A DNA stretch of 48,078 nucleotides from NCBI GenBank assembly GCA_029882535.1, contig JAOUKM010000009.1:1-48078 (forward strand). The letters run 5' to 3'. The stretch is from Candidatus Bathyarchaeota archaeon (lineage in GTDB: Archaea > Thermoproteota > Bathyarchaeia > Bathyarchaeales > SOJC01). Below the pieces are notes generated by a model. That model ran no database searches and was not told the DNA's origin. It saw only the letters and a program-made list of their open reading frames with translations. A program made the translations under genes and the position numbers. Numbering within the stretch: position 1 is the stretch's first letter; each line of letters starts with the position of its first letter. This document shows, piece after piece, positions 7,364-15,443 of the stretch.

Positions 7364-7886
7364 AAGCCAAAGGGTTCAACATGCAATGGTTGAGTTGAAA
7401 GCCAAAGTAGACGGTTTAGAGACGATTCGAGATAAGTTGATTCAATATAGCGCTAAGCAAGTTGGCACTTTTCATCAAATCGACACCTATTACAAAGTTC
7501 CGAAAGGTAGGTTGAAACTGCGGGAAGTAGAAGGCAAAAGTGATGCTGAACTAATATATTACGAGAGAGAAAACGTTGCAGAGCCAAAAAGAAGCTCTGT
7601 TTTCATTCTAATAATTCCACAACCTCAAGTCTTTAGACAGATTCTTGAACGAATCATGAAGATTAAAGTTGTGGTGGATAAGGTTAGGGAAATTTACTTT
7701 TACGAGGGTATTCAGATTCACTTGGATATTGTTGAAGGGTCGGGTTCTTTCATTGAATTTGAACGTATAACCTCCCAAGATTCAGAGCAACAAAAAAAAG
7801 ACCTCTCTAAGTTGGAGAAGCTCAGAGAAAAACTAAATATTAGCCCCCAAAGTTTAGAAAGGCTTTCTTATAGTGGTTTAATTTGA
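7353..7886 (+). CDS. CYTH-domain protein (CyaB-like class IV adenylate cyclase/thiamine triphosphatase family)
   Basis: A 177-aa triphosphate-tunnel fold protein. Typical elements are AMVELKAKV at the N-terminus, FHQIDTYYKVPKGRLKLREVEG, ELIYYERE, VVVDKVREIYFYEGIQIHLDIVEGSGSFIEFE. The family binds triphosphates with metal and hydrolyses or cyclises them; archaeal members are mostly unassigned. The hallmark ExExK is imperfect: the first Glu position is Met12, leaving M-V-E-L-K. That may reduce metal binding or reflect a variant. Translated with the AbrB gene (11-nt overlap) and convergent, with a 19-nt overlap, with the membrane operon on the other strand. Confidence 0.8.
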   Translation: MSSKSQRVQHAMVELKAKVDGLETIRDKLIQYSAKQVGTFHQIDTYYKVPKGRLKLREVEGKSDAELIYYERENVAEPKRSSVFILIIPQPQVFRQILERIMKIKVVVDKVREIYFYEGIQIHLDIVEGSGSFIEFERITSQDSEQQKKDLSKLEKLREKLNISPQSLERLSYSGLI

Positions 7887-8338
7887 TATCTCAACCATTG
7901 TTCTTCTCTTTCGTTCATCCAGTTCAAAAGTTTCAGCATGTTTTTTGCAAAGCCCAGCATACTGCCTAGAACTAATATAGCGAGGAAGAAACGCAGGTCA
8001 ACCATCAGGTTAGTCTGCTCTATATTAACGTTGATTATGCCTGTGTTTAGAACGTAGCTGAAGTAAAGCACCATCATCAAAGAGTTCGCTATGCTGAAGA
8101 TGTGTTGAAAAACTGTGCCGTGAGCCAGTTCGATTACGAAGACAAAGAATAAGAATAAAACGATCAAGGCTGTAAAGAGCGCTTGATAGTCATAAAAACC
8201 TTCAAAAGGAATCAGGAACGATGAAAAGACGACATAGAGAAGGTAAGTAATCGCTGTTTTAAACAATGCTTTAAAGAATCGTGGTATCATAATCCTCATC
8301 GTAAACCTGCCGTCTTTTTCCTTTACTACTTTATCCAT
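7868..8338 (-). CDS. Four-TM membrane protein, third gene of a membrane operon
   Basis: A 156-aa protein with about four hydrophobic helices (TAITYLLYVVFSSFLI, LFTALIVLFLFFVFVIEL, IFSIANSLMMVLYFSYVL, FFLAILVLGSMLGFAKNML) and short charged ends. I do not recognise a family. Its start overlaps the stop of the upstream gene by 8 nt, so translation is coupled. The 3' end overlaps the convergent CYTH gene by 19 nt. With the two upstream genes it probably forms a membrane complex whose job is unknown. Confidence 0.7.
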   Translation of the reverse strand: MDKVVKEKDGRFTMRIMIPRFFKALFKTAITYLLYVVFSSFLIPFEGFYDYQALFTALIVLFLFFVFVIELAHGTVFQHIFSIANSLMMVLYFSYVLNTGIINVNIEQTNLMVDLRFFLAILVLGSMLGFAKNMLKLLNWMNEREEQWLRYQIKPL

Positions 8339-9107
8339 AGTTTATCACCATAGGACCATAATCGAACATCTCAGTCTCAACATAAACACGAATCTGTCCT
8401 CTCTCTGTAAGCATTCCTGCATTAACCAACATTCCAATCTCGTTGTCATAATCCGCGTTGGATGGGACATCTATTGAAGCAGTGTCCTCTCCCATTAGTT
8501 GGTTTCTGTCATTGAAAATCTCAATCCGTATTGTTCCAGTTACGGTGAAGTAAGGTGAATGATTTTGGAAGCTGATTGGCACATTTACTCCTAAATGCGT
8601 AGTGTTATATGCGCTGTATTCAGGCATATCAGTAGTGAAATTAAAAAGTGGCGCGCCCCAAGGTATTGTTGCGTTTGCTTCGAATCCAAACGGTATTAAA
8701 TTAGCATAGTTCAAGTAGATTGAACCGTAAAGAGTGAAGTTTGAGTCATCAAAGAGATAGTCTACTCGCGTCATAATTTCATTTACGTTGAAACTAACAT
8801 TGTGAAAGATAATTGCGTTATTTTGAGGAGGAATTTGCGCTATGTAAGCAGCAGCTTTTGAAATTTGCCTATTTTCATAGTCTACAATGAGTGTTGTGAC
8901 GTTGAAATCAGCTATGTTGTAGTAGCCTTTGTTGTCAAAGATAATCGGCAATGTTACAGTGAAGTCTTCTTCTGTAGAGGTCAAGATTGGTTCGCCGAAG
9001 TTTACACGAACTAATGTGACAGAGTAGGCACATGTTACGGCAAAAGCTAGGACCATTATCCAGAAGAAACGTGTGGCCCAGCTTAGCGCCCGTATTGGCA
9101 CGTTCAT
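8331..9107 (-). CDS. Membrane-anchored extracytoplasmic beta-rich protein
   Basis: A 258-aa protein with one N-terminal membrane segment (about residues 13-32, WATRFFWIMVLAFAVTCAYS), then a long hydrophilic beta-rich domain with many N-x-S/T sequons (NVTT, NVSF, NFTL, NATI, NFTT), consistent with export and N-glycosylation. There is no known catalytic motif. It is the middle gene of a three-gene minus-strand operon: 6 nt after the Pro/Gln-rich protein and overlapping the four-TM protein by 8 nt. The ectodomain looks like two similar Ig-like halves, each ending in a strand with paired hydrophobics; this is only a visual impression. Confidence 0.7.
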   Translation of the reverse strand: MNVPIRALSWATRFFWIMVLAFAVTCAYSVTLVRVNFGEPILTSTEEDFTVTLPIIFDNKGYYNIADFNVTTLIVDYENRQISKAAAYIAQIPPQNNAIIFHNVSFNVNEIMTRVDYLFDDSNFTLYGSIYLNYANLIPFGFEANATIPWGAPLFNFTTDMPEYSAYNTTHLGVNVPISFQNHSPYFTVTGTIRIEIFNDRNQLMGEDTASIDVPSNADYDNEIGMLVNAGMLTERGQIRVYVETEMFDYGPMVINYG

Positions 9108-9113
9108 TTGGGC

Positions 9114-9701
9114 TTATTCTTCCCTTTGGTTTTCAGGTGGAATGAGTACTGCTTTAGGTTCTTCTTGTTTGGGTTCTGGTATAGGTTGAGATGTTTGTTC
9201 TTGTGGGGCTGGAAGCGGAGACTGTGGCTCCTGTCTAGGTTGCTGAGGAGCTGGCTGCGGTTGTGCTGTCGGTGTTTGCTGCGCTTCTGGTTGAGGTGTT
9301 AGTTTCGGTTGCGGTTTTGGCGGTGGTTGTGCAGTAGGCTTTGGCTGTAGCTTTGGTTGCGGAGTTGGTTTTGGCTGTTTTACCAGTTGTGGTTTAGCTT
9401 GAGTTGCCGCTATTGGCGTAGCAACAGGAACAGATTTGTGTGTTACTAATGGGATGCCTCTGATAGTTAGTAGCGAACCTATCCATCCCATGATGCCGAG
9501 ATACATTAAACGTACGCATGCTTGAATAAGAGGGGCTAGAGCCTCACCGAAAACCCTTGCTAAGTCGCCTGTAGCGACTATACCGAGTGGTTCTTGAAGG
9601 AATAAAAAGGCGTTTATGAAAGTGAAAGCTAAGAGAGCTACTCCGGCGAACAGAATAATAATTCCAGTGAGTTGAGGCTTATTGGATAATCCTATAGGCA
9701 T
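9114..9701 (-). CDS. Two-TM protein with Pro/Gln/Lys-rich tail
   Basis: A 195-aa protein. Two hydrophobic helices occupy about residues 11-35 (LTGIIILFAGVALLAFTFIN) and 55-80 (LMYLGIMGWIGSLLT). After about residue 88 comes a hundred-residue tail of P, Q, K, A and T in irregular PKP/QPK/PQP repeats, ending in acidic EPKQEEPKAVLIPPENQREE. Such tails act as disordered linkers or interaction arms. ATG 9701 has GAGGAG about 11 nt upstream. It is the first gene of the membrane operon 9701-7868. The family is not recognised; the tail side cannot be decided with certainty, though two helices would put it on the same side as the N-terminus. Confidence 0.7.
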   Translation of the reverse strand: MPIGLSNKPQLTGIIILFAGVALLAFTFINAFLFLQEPLGIVATGDLARVFGEALAPLIQACVRLMYLGIMGWIGSLLTIRGIPLVTHKSVPVATPIAATQAKPQLVKQPKPTPQPKLQPKPTAQPPPKPQPKLTPQPEAQQTPTAQPQPAPQQPRQEPQSPLPAPQEQTSQPIPEPKQEEPKAVLIPPENQREE

Positions 9702-10054
9702 TTTTTCATGTTCTCCTCTGTTTGGATTTGTATGTAATGGTAGTATCGTATTAAATCTTCTGTAGCAATAAACAATATTCCTTTACACACTTCCCACTTC
9801 AGATTCAAACTAACACATAACCTTGAGCTTGACAGAAACATACACGCACCTCATTTGCTTTTCATGTCTGGCATCTAACTGTATCCGAATAGATCTAGGA
9901 AGGCGCAGCACCACCTACACGCCATCAAACCTACATTCACAGCTTGTTAGAAGCGTATAGTACAAGACTTAGCCTAGTTGACATACAAGATCACCGCAAT
10001 AAACGATTTTAATGCCTTCTAACAAATAGTGCCGTTTAGTTACCTTACAGGAGA
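9702..10054. other. Intergenic region between divergent units
   Basis: About 350 nt between the membrane operon and the beta-CASP nuclease. I find no tRNA, conserved RNA, repeat or plausible coding frame. The right end holds the nuclease promoter: a TATA-like GATTTTAATG (10005-10014) about 45 nt before its start. The left end holds the GAGGAG ribosome site of the operon. Confidence 0.5.
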
Positions 10055-11053
10055 ATGTCCTTGAAAGCAGACGTAACAAAGAGAGGTGCAATCCTTTTAG
10101 GAAAGTATGTTGCCTGCGACGCCTTTGAAAAAACAAGGCCCTTAAGAGTTGTTACACACGCCCATGCCGACCACATGACCGGGTTGCAAAAAAGCCTAAA
10201 GAACTGCGACACTGTGGTGATGACGCCGGCAACTAAAGACTTAATCGACATTATGAAAGGACCATACTTGCTTTTAAGAGGAAATGTGAAAGCAATCGAA
10301 TACGACAAGCCTTTAACTTACAACGATGAACAGTTAACGCTTCACAAAGTTGACCACATTCTTGGAGCAGCACAAGTGCTAGTGGAAGACGCTGAGGAAA
10401 CACGTATTCTCTACACAAGCGACTTTCGAATCACAAACACTCCTGTCATCCAGTCAGACATCCTAGTAATAGAGGCCACATATGGCAGTCCATGGCACAC
10501 AAGAAACTTCGAAGACGAAGTGAAACAAATGTTAATGTCCATTGTTGAGAAAGGATTGAAACAAGGCCCCGTCTATGTTTTCGGTTATCATGGAAAACTT
10601 CAAGAAGTAATGCAGATACTACACGAAGCAAGAATTAAAGCGCCATTCATAATGCCTGAAAGGATTCTTCGAATCTCGAAAATCCATCAGAAGCATGGAG
10701 CGAGAATTTGTAGACCTTTATTCCAAACTAAACATCCACTACAATCTACTCTCCAAGAACAAGAGCGTTATGTTGCTTTTTACCATATGAGTTGGCGCAA
10801 GAAAGTCGGTTTAGAGGGCTTTAGAGTGTGTGTGAGCGGGTGGGAGTTTGACAGGCCTTGTAGACAAACGGGTGAAAAGGAGTATGTAGTAGCCTTAAGC
10901 GATCACTCCGACTTCAAAGGCTTGCTAGAATACGTGAGGCAAAGCAAGCCAAAGCTGGTCATAACTGATAACTACCGAGGGCGAAACGCAGAGACGCTTG
11001 CAAAACAAATAGAAAAGCAACTAAGAATCGAAGCAAAACCTCTTCCATCATAA
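10055..11053 (+). CDS. MBL-fold/beta-CASP-type exonuclease (COG1236-like)
   Basis: A 332-aa nuclease of the RNA-processing/DNA-ligase-associated MBL family. Motif II is THAHADHM near residue 35, motif III is DHILGAAQVL, motif IV is YTSDF and the distal motif is SDHSDF near residue 290. The middle GPVYVFGYHGKLQEVMQIL matches the beta-CASP insert. The expected activity is metal-dependent 3'-end cleavage or exonucleolysis of nucleic acid. It is shorter than aCPSF1 and lacks KH domains. AGGAG is only 1 nt from ATG 10055; the in-frame TTG at 10061 has better spacing and could be the real start. No ligase gene is adjacent. Confidence 0.8.
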   Translation: MSLKADVTKRGAILLGKYVACDAFEKTRPLRVVTHAHADHMTGLQKSLKNCDTVVMTPATKDLIDIMKGPYLLLRGNVKAIEYDKPLTYNDEQLTLHKVDHILGAAQVLVEDAEETRILYTSDFRITNTPVIQSDILVIEATYGSPWHTRNFEDEVKQMLMSIVEKGLKQGPVYVFGYHGKLQEVMQILHEARIKAPFIMPERILRISKIHQKHGARICRPLFQTKHPLQSTLQEQERYVAFYHMSWRKKVGLEGFRVCVSGWEFDRPCRQTGEKEYVVALSDHSDFKGLLEYVRQSKPKLVITDNYRGRNAETLAKQIEKQLRIEAKPLPS

Positions 11054-11263
11054 CAATTCTATTTCATATCTTCATGATTCCTCCCCCTATGATAGTCTTC
11101 AAATATAGAATAGAAAGAAAAAGAGAACGTAGTCAACATTCTGTTTTAGCCTTGATGAAAAATACCGATTTCAGAGACACAAGTATTATAAAACCAGAGT
11201 AAAACAATAGATTATACATCAAGGAATAATTTGAGCAAAAGAAATGTTAAAAGTTGAGAAACT

Positions 11264-11272
11264 CTTAAAATA
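11264..11272 (+). promoter_or_regulatory. TATA box of sepF
   Basis: CTTAAAATA is centred about 25 nt before TTG 11293, so transcription would start at or beside the start codon. A GAGG at 11278-11281 also precedes it, and another TATA-like TGTTAAAAG (11245) could give a short leader. Confidence 0.4.
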
Positions 11273-11292
11273 GTATAGAGGAAAGTGTTCTT

Positions 11293-11664
11293 TTGTCAAG
11301 CTTAGAAAAGACCGTTCGAAGTCATAACAGAAAATCAGAAACCTCTAAAGAAAGCGGCGCTTCTGAAAATCAAATTCCCAAAATCTACTTGAAGGCGATG
11401 CCTCTCAGAAACCTTTCCGACTTGGACACAATAAAACGCGAAGTCAAATCAGGCAACATTATTATAGTCAAAGTAAGCCCTCTGGCAAACAAAAGCATCA
11501 AAGACATCAAAAAAGCTGTAAATGAGTTATGCGAATTTGTTAAAACAGTAGACGGCGACATCGCTCGATTAGGAGAAGAACGAATAGTCATCACTCCCTC
11601 TGGCGTACGAATTTGGCGAGAAAAACCCGTTGCACCTCAAGAACAAGTCTCTACCGCAGCCTAA
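11293..11664 (+). CDS. sepF: SepF-like cell division protein
   Basis: A 123-aa protein with the SepF core from about residue 30: IYLKAMPLRNLSDLDTIKREV, GNIIIVKVSPLANKS, then DGDIARLGEERIVITPSGVRIW. In FtsZ-using archaea SepF is the membrane anchor for FtsZ at the division ring. The N-terminal 28 residues are polar and low complexity; an amphipathic membrane-targeting helix is expected there, but only MSSLEKTVRSHNRK fits weakly. The start codon is TTG (11293). ftsZ is not in the window. The 3' end overlaps the convergent aCPSF1 gene by 14 nt. Confidence 0.85.
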   Translation: MSSLEKTVRSHNRKSETSKESGASENQIPKIYLKAMPLRNLSDLDTIKREVKSGNIIIVKVSPLANKSIKDIKKAVNELCEFVKTVDGDIARLGEERIVITPSGVRIWREKPVAPQEQVSTAA

Positions 11665-13567
11665 GAGTTTCTAAAGTTTCAGGCGCCACCGCATCAATTT
11701 TAAATCTTCTTCTAAGAAAGTTCGAGACGCCTAGACACTTTGTCTTTTCACCGTGACAAACTATTACCTTCTCAGGCCTTGGCGTGACGCGATGAATGTA
11801 ATTAATAATCTGCCTCCTGTCTGAATGCCCTGAAAAGCCTTCAATTGACTCAACCTGAAGTCTTGCTTTTATAACTTCGACTCTGCCCTCATTGTTCACG
11901 ATAGGAGTTTCGGTCAATCCCTTTTGCACTCGACGCCCCAAAGTACCTTCAATTTGATAACTGACGAATATCACTGTGTTAAGTTTGTTAGAGGCTAATC
12001 GCTTGAAATAATCAATCACAGGTCCGCCCTCAAGCATGCCTGCAGTTGCCATAACAATACTTGGTTCTCCTTCCACTATTTCTTCTCGAGCGCTTGGATG
12101 CTCCACTATAGTAAAGTAGTCAGATTGAAACGGGTTTATTCCCTCATGTAAAATGCTGTTTCGAACCTCCCTAGCTAAATATTCCGGATAGGCTGTGTGA
12201 ATTGCAGTGGCTTCTGAAATCATTCCTTCAATAAACACTGGAGCCTCTTTCATTAATCCTCTTTTCATATAACCGTCAATAATCAACATAATTTCCTGAG
12301 CTCGACCAACTGCAGGCACCGGAATTATAACTTTTCCGCCGCGTTCTAATGTTTCATTTATTATTGACGAAAGCTTTTCTTCGGCAGCAATTCTTGAAGG
12401 CATAACATCTTGAGGAGCCCCATATGTACTCTCAGTTATTATTGTCTCTACTCTAGGAAACTCTGTGGCTGCCGCTTCGAGAAGAGTTGTTCTTCCGTAT
12501 TTATAATCTCCCGTATAAACAAGATTATGCAATCCTTCTCCAATATGTAAATGAGTTACTGAAGAGCCTAGAATATGTCCAGCGTTATGTAAAGTCAAAC
12601 GAATATCAGGCGATATGTCAGTTACGGCGCCATAACGCAACGGCAAAGTGTGAAGAACACATTTACGGACATCTTTCTGATTATAAGGGGCTGTAGAACC
12701 TTGTTTACTTGCGACATCTAAATAGTCTAATTGAAGCAAAGTCATGAGATTTGATGTGGGGGCAGAACAGTAAACTGGGCCGTCATAGCCGTATTTGAAT
12801 AGAAAGGGGAGAAAACCACAGTGGTCAAGGTGTGCATGGCTTATGATTACAGCGTCGAGGGTATCTATGTCAAATCGGGGTACGTCGAGCCGTGGGAAAG
12901 CATTGAGAGGGTTGGTTGAGCCAGGGTTAATGCCACAATCTAAAAGCACTTGGCTTTCTCTTGTTTGTAGGAAAATCGCTGAACGACCAACCTCTCGAAA
13001 TCCACCTAAAGCTGAAATTCTTACGTCACCTACTTCATGGATCATGGGTCGAAAAATTCTTTCACCTATATTGCGCAGTATCCTCTCACGTTCTTTGGTT
13101 TCTGAGTGGAGATAGTGACGCATGTGACTAATGATTTTTGATGCAATAGGAGAACTCCTCAAGATTTTAGGGCGCCATCTTGTTTCCTTTACAATCTCCT
13201 GCAATACCGCCCCGTTCTTTCCTATGACCAGACCTGGCTTCTTCGCATCGATTATGACTTCGCCAAGGCTTGGGTCAAAGTTTATGTTTGTAATTTCAGC
13301 TTCTTTAGGAACCGCTTTTCCTATAATCCTTATTGTGTCTTTTTCAGGTAATCTCACAGAAGGATCGGCTCTCACAACTATCCTCTTGCGAATTAAGCTA
13401 ACTATGTCTGCAATAATGGAACTCTGCTCAATCAGAATTTCGGGTCTTTTTGTGTAGACCGCTAATGCTGGGCCTTCAAATTCTATCCTAGTAACTTCTG
13501 CCTTTTCAGGTATATGTTGTAAGACTGCTTGGCTTATCTCGACTTTGCTCTTGCCAGCGGTTGTCAC
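11651..13567 (-). CDS. aCPSF1/FttA: KH-MBL-beta-CASP ribonuclease and transcription terminator
   Basis: 638 aa, the normal length for archaeal CPSF1 (FttA), the endonuclease that cleaves nascent RNA at U-rich sites to end transcription. Tandem KH-like domains cover about residues 1-150, with GLVIGKNGAVLQEIV at 112-126. The MBL core carries HAHLDH (244-249), then GHILGS, YTGDYKY and ESTYGAP. The beta-CASP part has PVPAVGRAQE, VMATAGMLEGGP and the distal EGFSGHSDRRQ, so all catalytic His/Asp positions look intact. The start is GTG 13567, overlapping the psmB stop by 4 nt (GTGA). This psmB neighbourhood is known in other archaea. The long G/U tract after pyrE is the type of signal this factor would use. 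Confidence 0.95.
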   Translation of the reverse strand: MTTAGKSKVEISQAVLQHIPEKAEVTRIEFEGPALAVYTKRPEILIEQSSIIADIVSLIRKRIVVRADPSVRLPEKDTIRIIGKAVPKEAEITNINFDPSLGEVIIDAKKPGLVIGKNGAVLQEIVKETRWRPKILRSSPIASKIISHMRHYLHSETKERERILRNIGERIFRPMIHEVGDVRISALGGFREVGRSAIFLQTRESQVLLDCGINPGSTNPLNAFPRLDVPRFDIDTLDAVIISHAHLDHCGFLPFLFKYGYDGPVYCSAPTSNLMTLLQLDYLDVASKQGSTAPYNQKDVRKCVLHTLPLRYGAVTDISPDIRLTLHNAGHILGSSVTHLHIGEGLHNLVYTGDYKYGRTTLLEAAATEFPRVETIITESTYGAPQDVMPSRIAAEEKLSSIINETLERGGKVIIPVPAVGRAQEIMLIIDGYMKRGLMKEAPVFIEGMISEATAIHTAYPEYLAREVRNSILHEGINPFQSDYFTIVEHPSAREEIVEGEPSIVMATAGMLEGGPVIDYFKRLASNKLNTVIFVSYQIEGTLGRRVQKGLTETPIVNNEGRVEVIKARLQVESIEGFSGHSDRRQIINYIHRVTPRPEKVIVCHGEKTKCLGVSNFLRRRFKIDAVAPETLETLRLR

Positions 13568-14226
13568 GCTTTTCTCCTCGTCTCAGACACCGTCTCCGCT
13601 ATGTCGTTTTTCTCTCCATCATCTAGTTCGCGGTAGCCTTCTTTATCAATTAAGCTTACATCAAAGCTGTCGCCACTTGCCGTGTTCCTTTTCATAGCTG
13701 CTTTCACGGCATGAACAACGATTGGTAGCAGCTTCTTTGTAGAAACTCCTTCTCGATATTTATCCTCAAGAACACCATAAGCTACTGGAGAACCTGAACC
13801 TGTAGCAACACATTTTTCCTCTGTTAAGCTGCCTAGAGGATCAAGCGAAAACACGTGAGAACCTGTATCGTCGACTCCTCCGATGAGAATTTGAGCAATC
13901 AATGGGGCATAGCGAGATGAGAATAGAATATTTGCGACTAGTCTAGAAGCGGCTTTTATTGGAATTGGTCTTCCAATATTCATTTTGTACAGTCGTGCAT
14001 TTGCTGTAAGTATATCAACAACTTGTTGTGCATCTGCGACGCTTCCTGATATTGTTATAGCAATGTGGTCGTCGATTTTGTATATTTTCTTTCCTTTTTT
14101 GTGGGCTATAAAAGTGCCCATTGTTACGCGGGTGTCTGAGGACAGAATTACGCCATCACTACAGACGACACCTACGGTGGTAGTACCTTTAAGGACTAAC
14201 TGATTTGATGTTTCACGCACTTCCAT
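13564..14226 (-). CDS. psmB: Proteasome beta subunit
   Basis: The catalytic 20S core subunit. The propeptide MEVRETSNQLVLKG (14 aa) ends at Gly before TTTVG, so autocleavage leaves Thr1. Mature Asp17 (SSDTR) and Lys33 (KKGKK) are both in place, as are the C-terminal GSGSPVAYGVLE and SGDSFDVSLID (Ser/Asp of the active centre). ATG 14226 has AAGGAG just upstream. A frame open to a TTG at 14271 would start upstream of the transcript start predicted by the TATA at 14285-14294, so I reject it. It is the first gene of an operon with aCPSF1, with a 4-nt overlap. The alpha-like gene at 6225-7061 is a possible but unproven partner. Confidence 0.95.
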   Translation of the reverse strand: MEVRETSNQLVLKGTTTVGVVCSDGVILSSDTRVTMGTFIAHKKGKKIYKIDDHIAITISGSVADAQQVVDILTANARLYKMNIGRPIPIKAASRLVANILFSSRYAPLIAQILIGGVDDTGSHVFSLDPLGSLTEEKCVATGSGSPVAYGVLEDKYREGVSTKKLLPIVVHAVKAAMKRNTASGDSFDVSLIDKEGYRELDDGEKNDIAETVSETRRKA

Positions 14227-14284
14227 GTTCTCCTTGAAAATCGAAAACGCTATTTTGCGATTATCTTCCAAAGGAAGTTAATTG

Positions 14285-14315
14285 CCATTTATACATTACC
14301 GAGTTATTTAAAAGG
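14285..14315. promoter_or_regulatory. Divergent promoter pair psmB / G1P dehydrogenase
   Basis: The minus-strand TATA GTATAAATGG (14294-14285) serves psmB and the plus-strand TATTTAAAAGG (14305-14315) serves the dehydrogenase. The boxes are only about 20 nt apart, so both units share one control region and may compete for TBP/TFB. Confidence 0.6.
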
Positions 14316-14373
14316 ACTTCGTGAATATTACTAGCAGATGCAAAAACCAAGTTTGCTGGAATAGTGATTTGCT

Positions 14374-15429
14374 TTGACTATGAAGCTTCATCAGATGCAG
14401 CTTCCACGAGAAGTCGTAGTTGGAAATGATACTTTAGGGCTTGTTGTGCCAATTTGTAAAAAGCTTGGATTTTCAAAGTCTGCTTTTGTAGTGACAGGTG
14501 TTATAACATACAAGGTTGCAGGACATAGGGTTATCGACTTACTTGAGGATTCTGGAATCAATGTAGGTCATTTACTTGTGTCCTCTTCTACCATGAAGGA
14601 CGTGGATGTTGTCAGAGCGAAAATAGAGGAAACAAAGCCTCAAGTGGCTCTCGGAGTTGGAGGTGGCACAAAAATCGATGTTGCGAAGCTTAGCGCTGCA
14701 CAGCAAGGCATTCCCTTTATAAGTGTACCCACTAACGCGTCGCATGATGGTATTGCGAGTTCTCTAGCATCAATCAAGGGATCAGAGAAGCCTTATTCTA
14801 TTATGGCACAGGCTCCTATGGCTATAATTGCTGACACAAACTTGATTGTTCAAGCTTCTCACCGTTACACAGCCAGCGGATGTGGTGACGTTATTGCCAA
14901 ATTCTCCGCGGTCCGCGACTGGCATCTTGCACACAGAGTAAAAAATGAATATTACGGTGAATACGCTGCAAGCTTGGCGCTGATGAGCGCAAAACTCGTT
15001 GCAAAAAACGCTGAATCAATTAAGCCAAGGAATGAGGAAGGGCTAAGGGTTCTTTTGGAAGCGCTCATAAGCTGTGGCGTTGCTATGAGTATAGCGGGCA
15101 GTAGCAGACCTAGCAGCGGTTCAGAACATCTGTTCAGCCACGCTTTAGACCTAATTGCACCCAAGCCTGCAATGCATGGGGAACAGGCAGGCGTTGGCAC
15201 TATAATGATGGCTTGCTTGCACGAATTGAATTGGCGCCGCATTAAATCGAAGTTAGAAAAGGTTGGAGCGCCGACAACTGCTGAAGAACTTGAAGTTGAA
15301 CCTCAGGATGTTATAGAATCTTTGGTGAAAGCAAGAACCGTTAGGTCAGAGCGGTATACTATTTTGAACGAAAAAAAGTTGACTTATAAATCGGCTAAGG
15401 CGCTTGCGAAGAAAACTAGGGTAATATAA
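14374..15429 (+). CDS. egsA: sn-Glycerol-1-phosphate dehydrogenase
   Basis: Reduces DHAP to sn-glycerol-1-phosphate with NAD(P)H, the first committed step of archaeal ether-lipid synthesis; cytoplasmic, Zn-dependent. 351 aa, typical length. The NAD(P)-binding GVGGGTKIDVAK is near residue 95. The Zn and substrate segments are VPTNASHDGIASS, the SGSEHLFSHALD block and PAMHGEQAGVG. The first codon may be TTG 14374, with GTGAT 5 nt upstream, or ATG 14380 two codons later. Divergent from psmB and convergent, 14 nt apart, with the FKBP gene. The family is unmistakable and marks the window as archaeal. Confidence 0.95.
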   Translation: MTMKLHQMQLPREVVVGNDTLGLVVPICKKLGFSKSAFVVTGVITYKVAGHRVIDLLEDSGINVGHLLVSSSTMKDVDVVRAKIEETKPQVALGVGGGTKIDVAKLSAAQQGIPFISVPTNASHDGIASSLASIKGSEKPYSIMAQAPMAIIADTNLIVQASHRYTASGCGDVIAKFSAVRDWHLAHRVKNEYYGEYAASLALMSAKLVAKNAESIKPRNEEGLRVLLEALISCGVAMSIAGSSRPSSGSEHLFSHALDLIAPKPAMHGEQAGVGTIMMACLHELNWRRIKSKLEKVGAPTTAEELEVEPQDVIESLVKARTVRSERYTILNEKKLTYKSAKALAKKTRVI

Positions 15430-15443
15430 AAGCTGAAATTGTC

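Noticed and set aside
9108-9302. R/L/W-rich plus-strand frame
   Set aside because: It is the complement of the Pro/Gln-rich tail of the real minus-strand gene.
14227-14271. 15-residue upstream extension of psmB from a TTG
   Set aside because: Upstream of the predicted transcript start; ATG 14226 has AAGGAG and gives a normal 14-residue propeptide.
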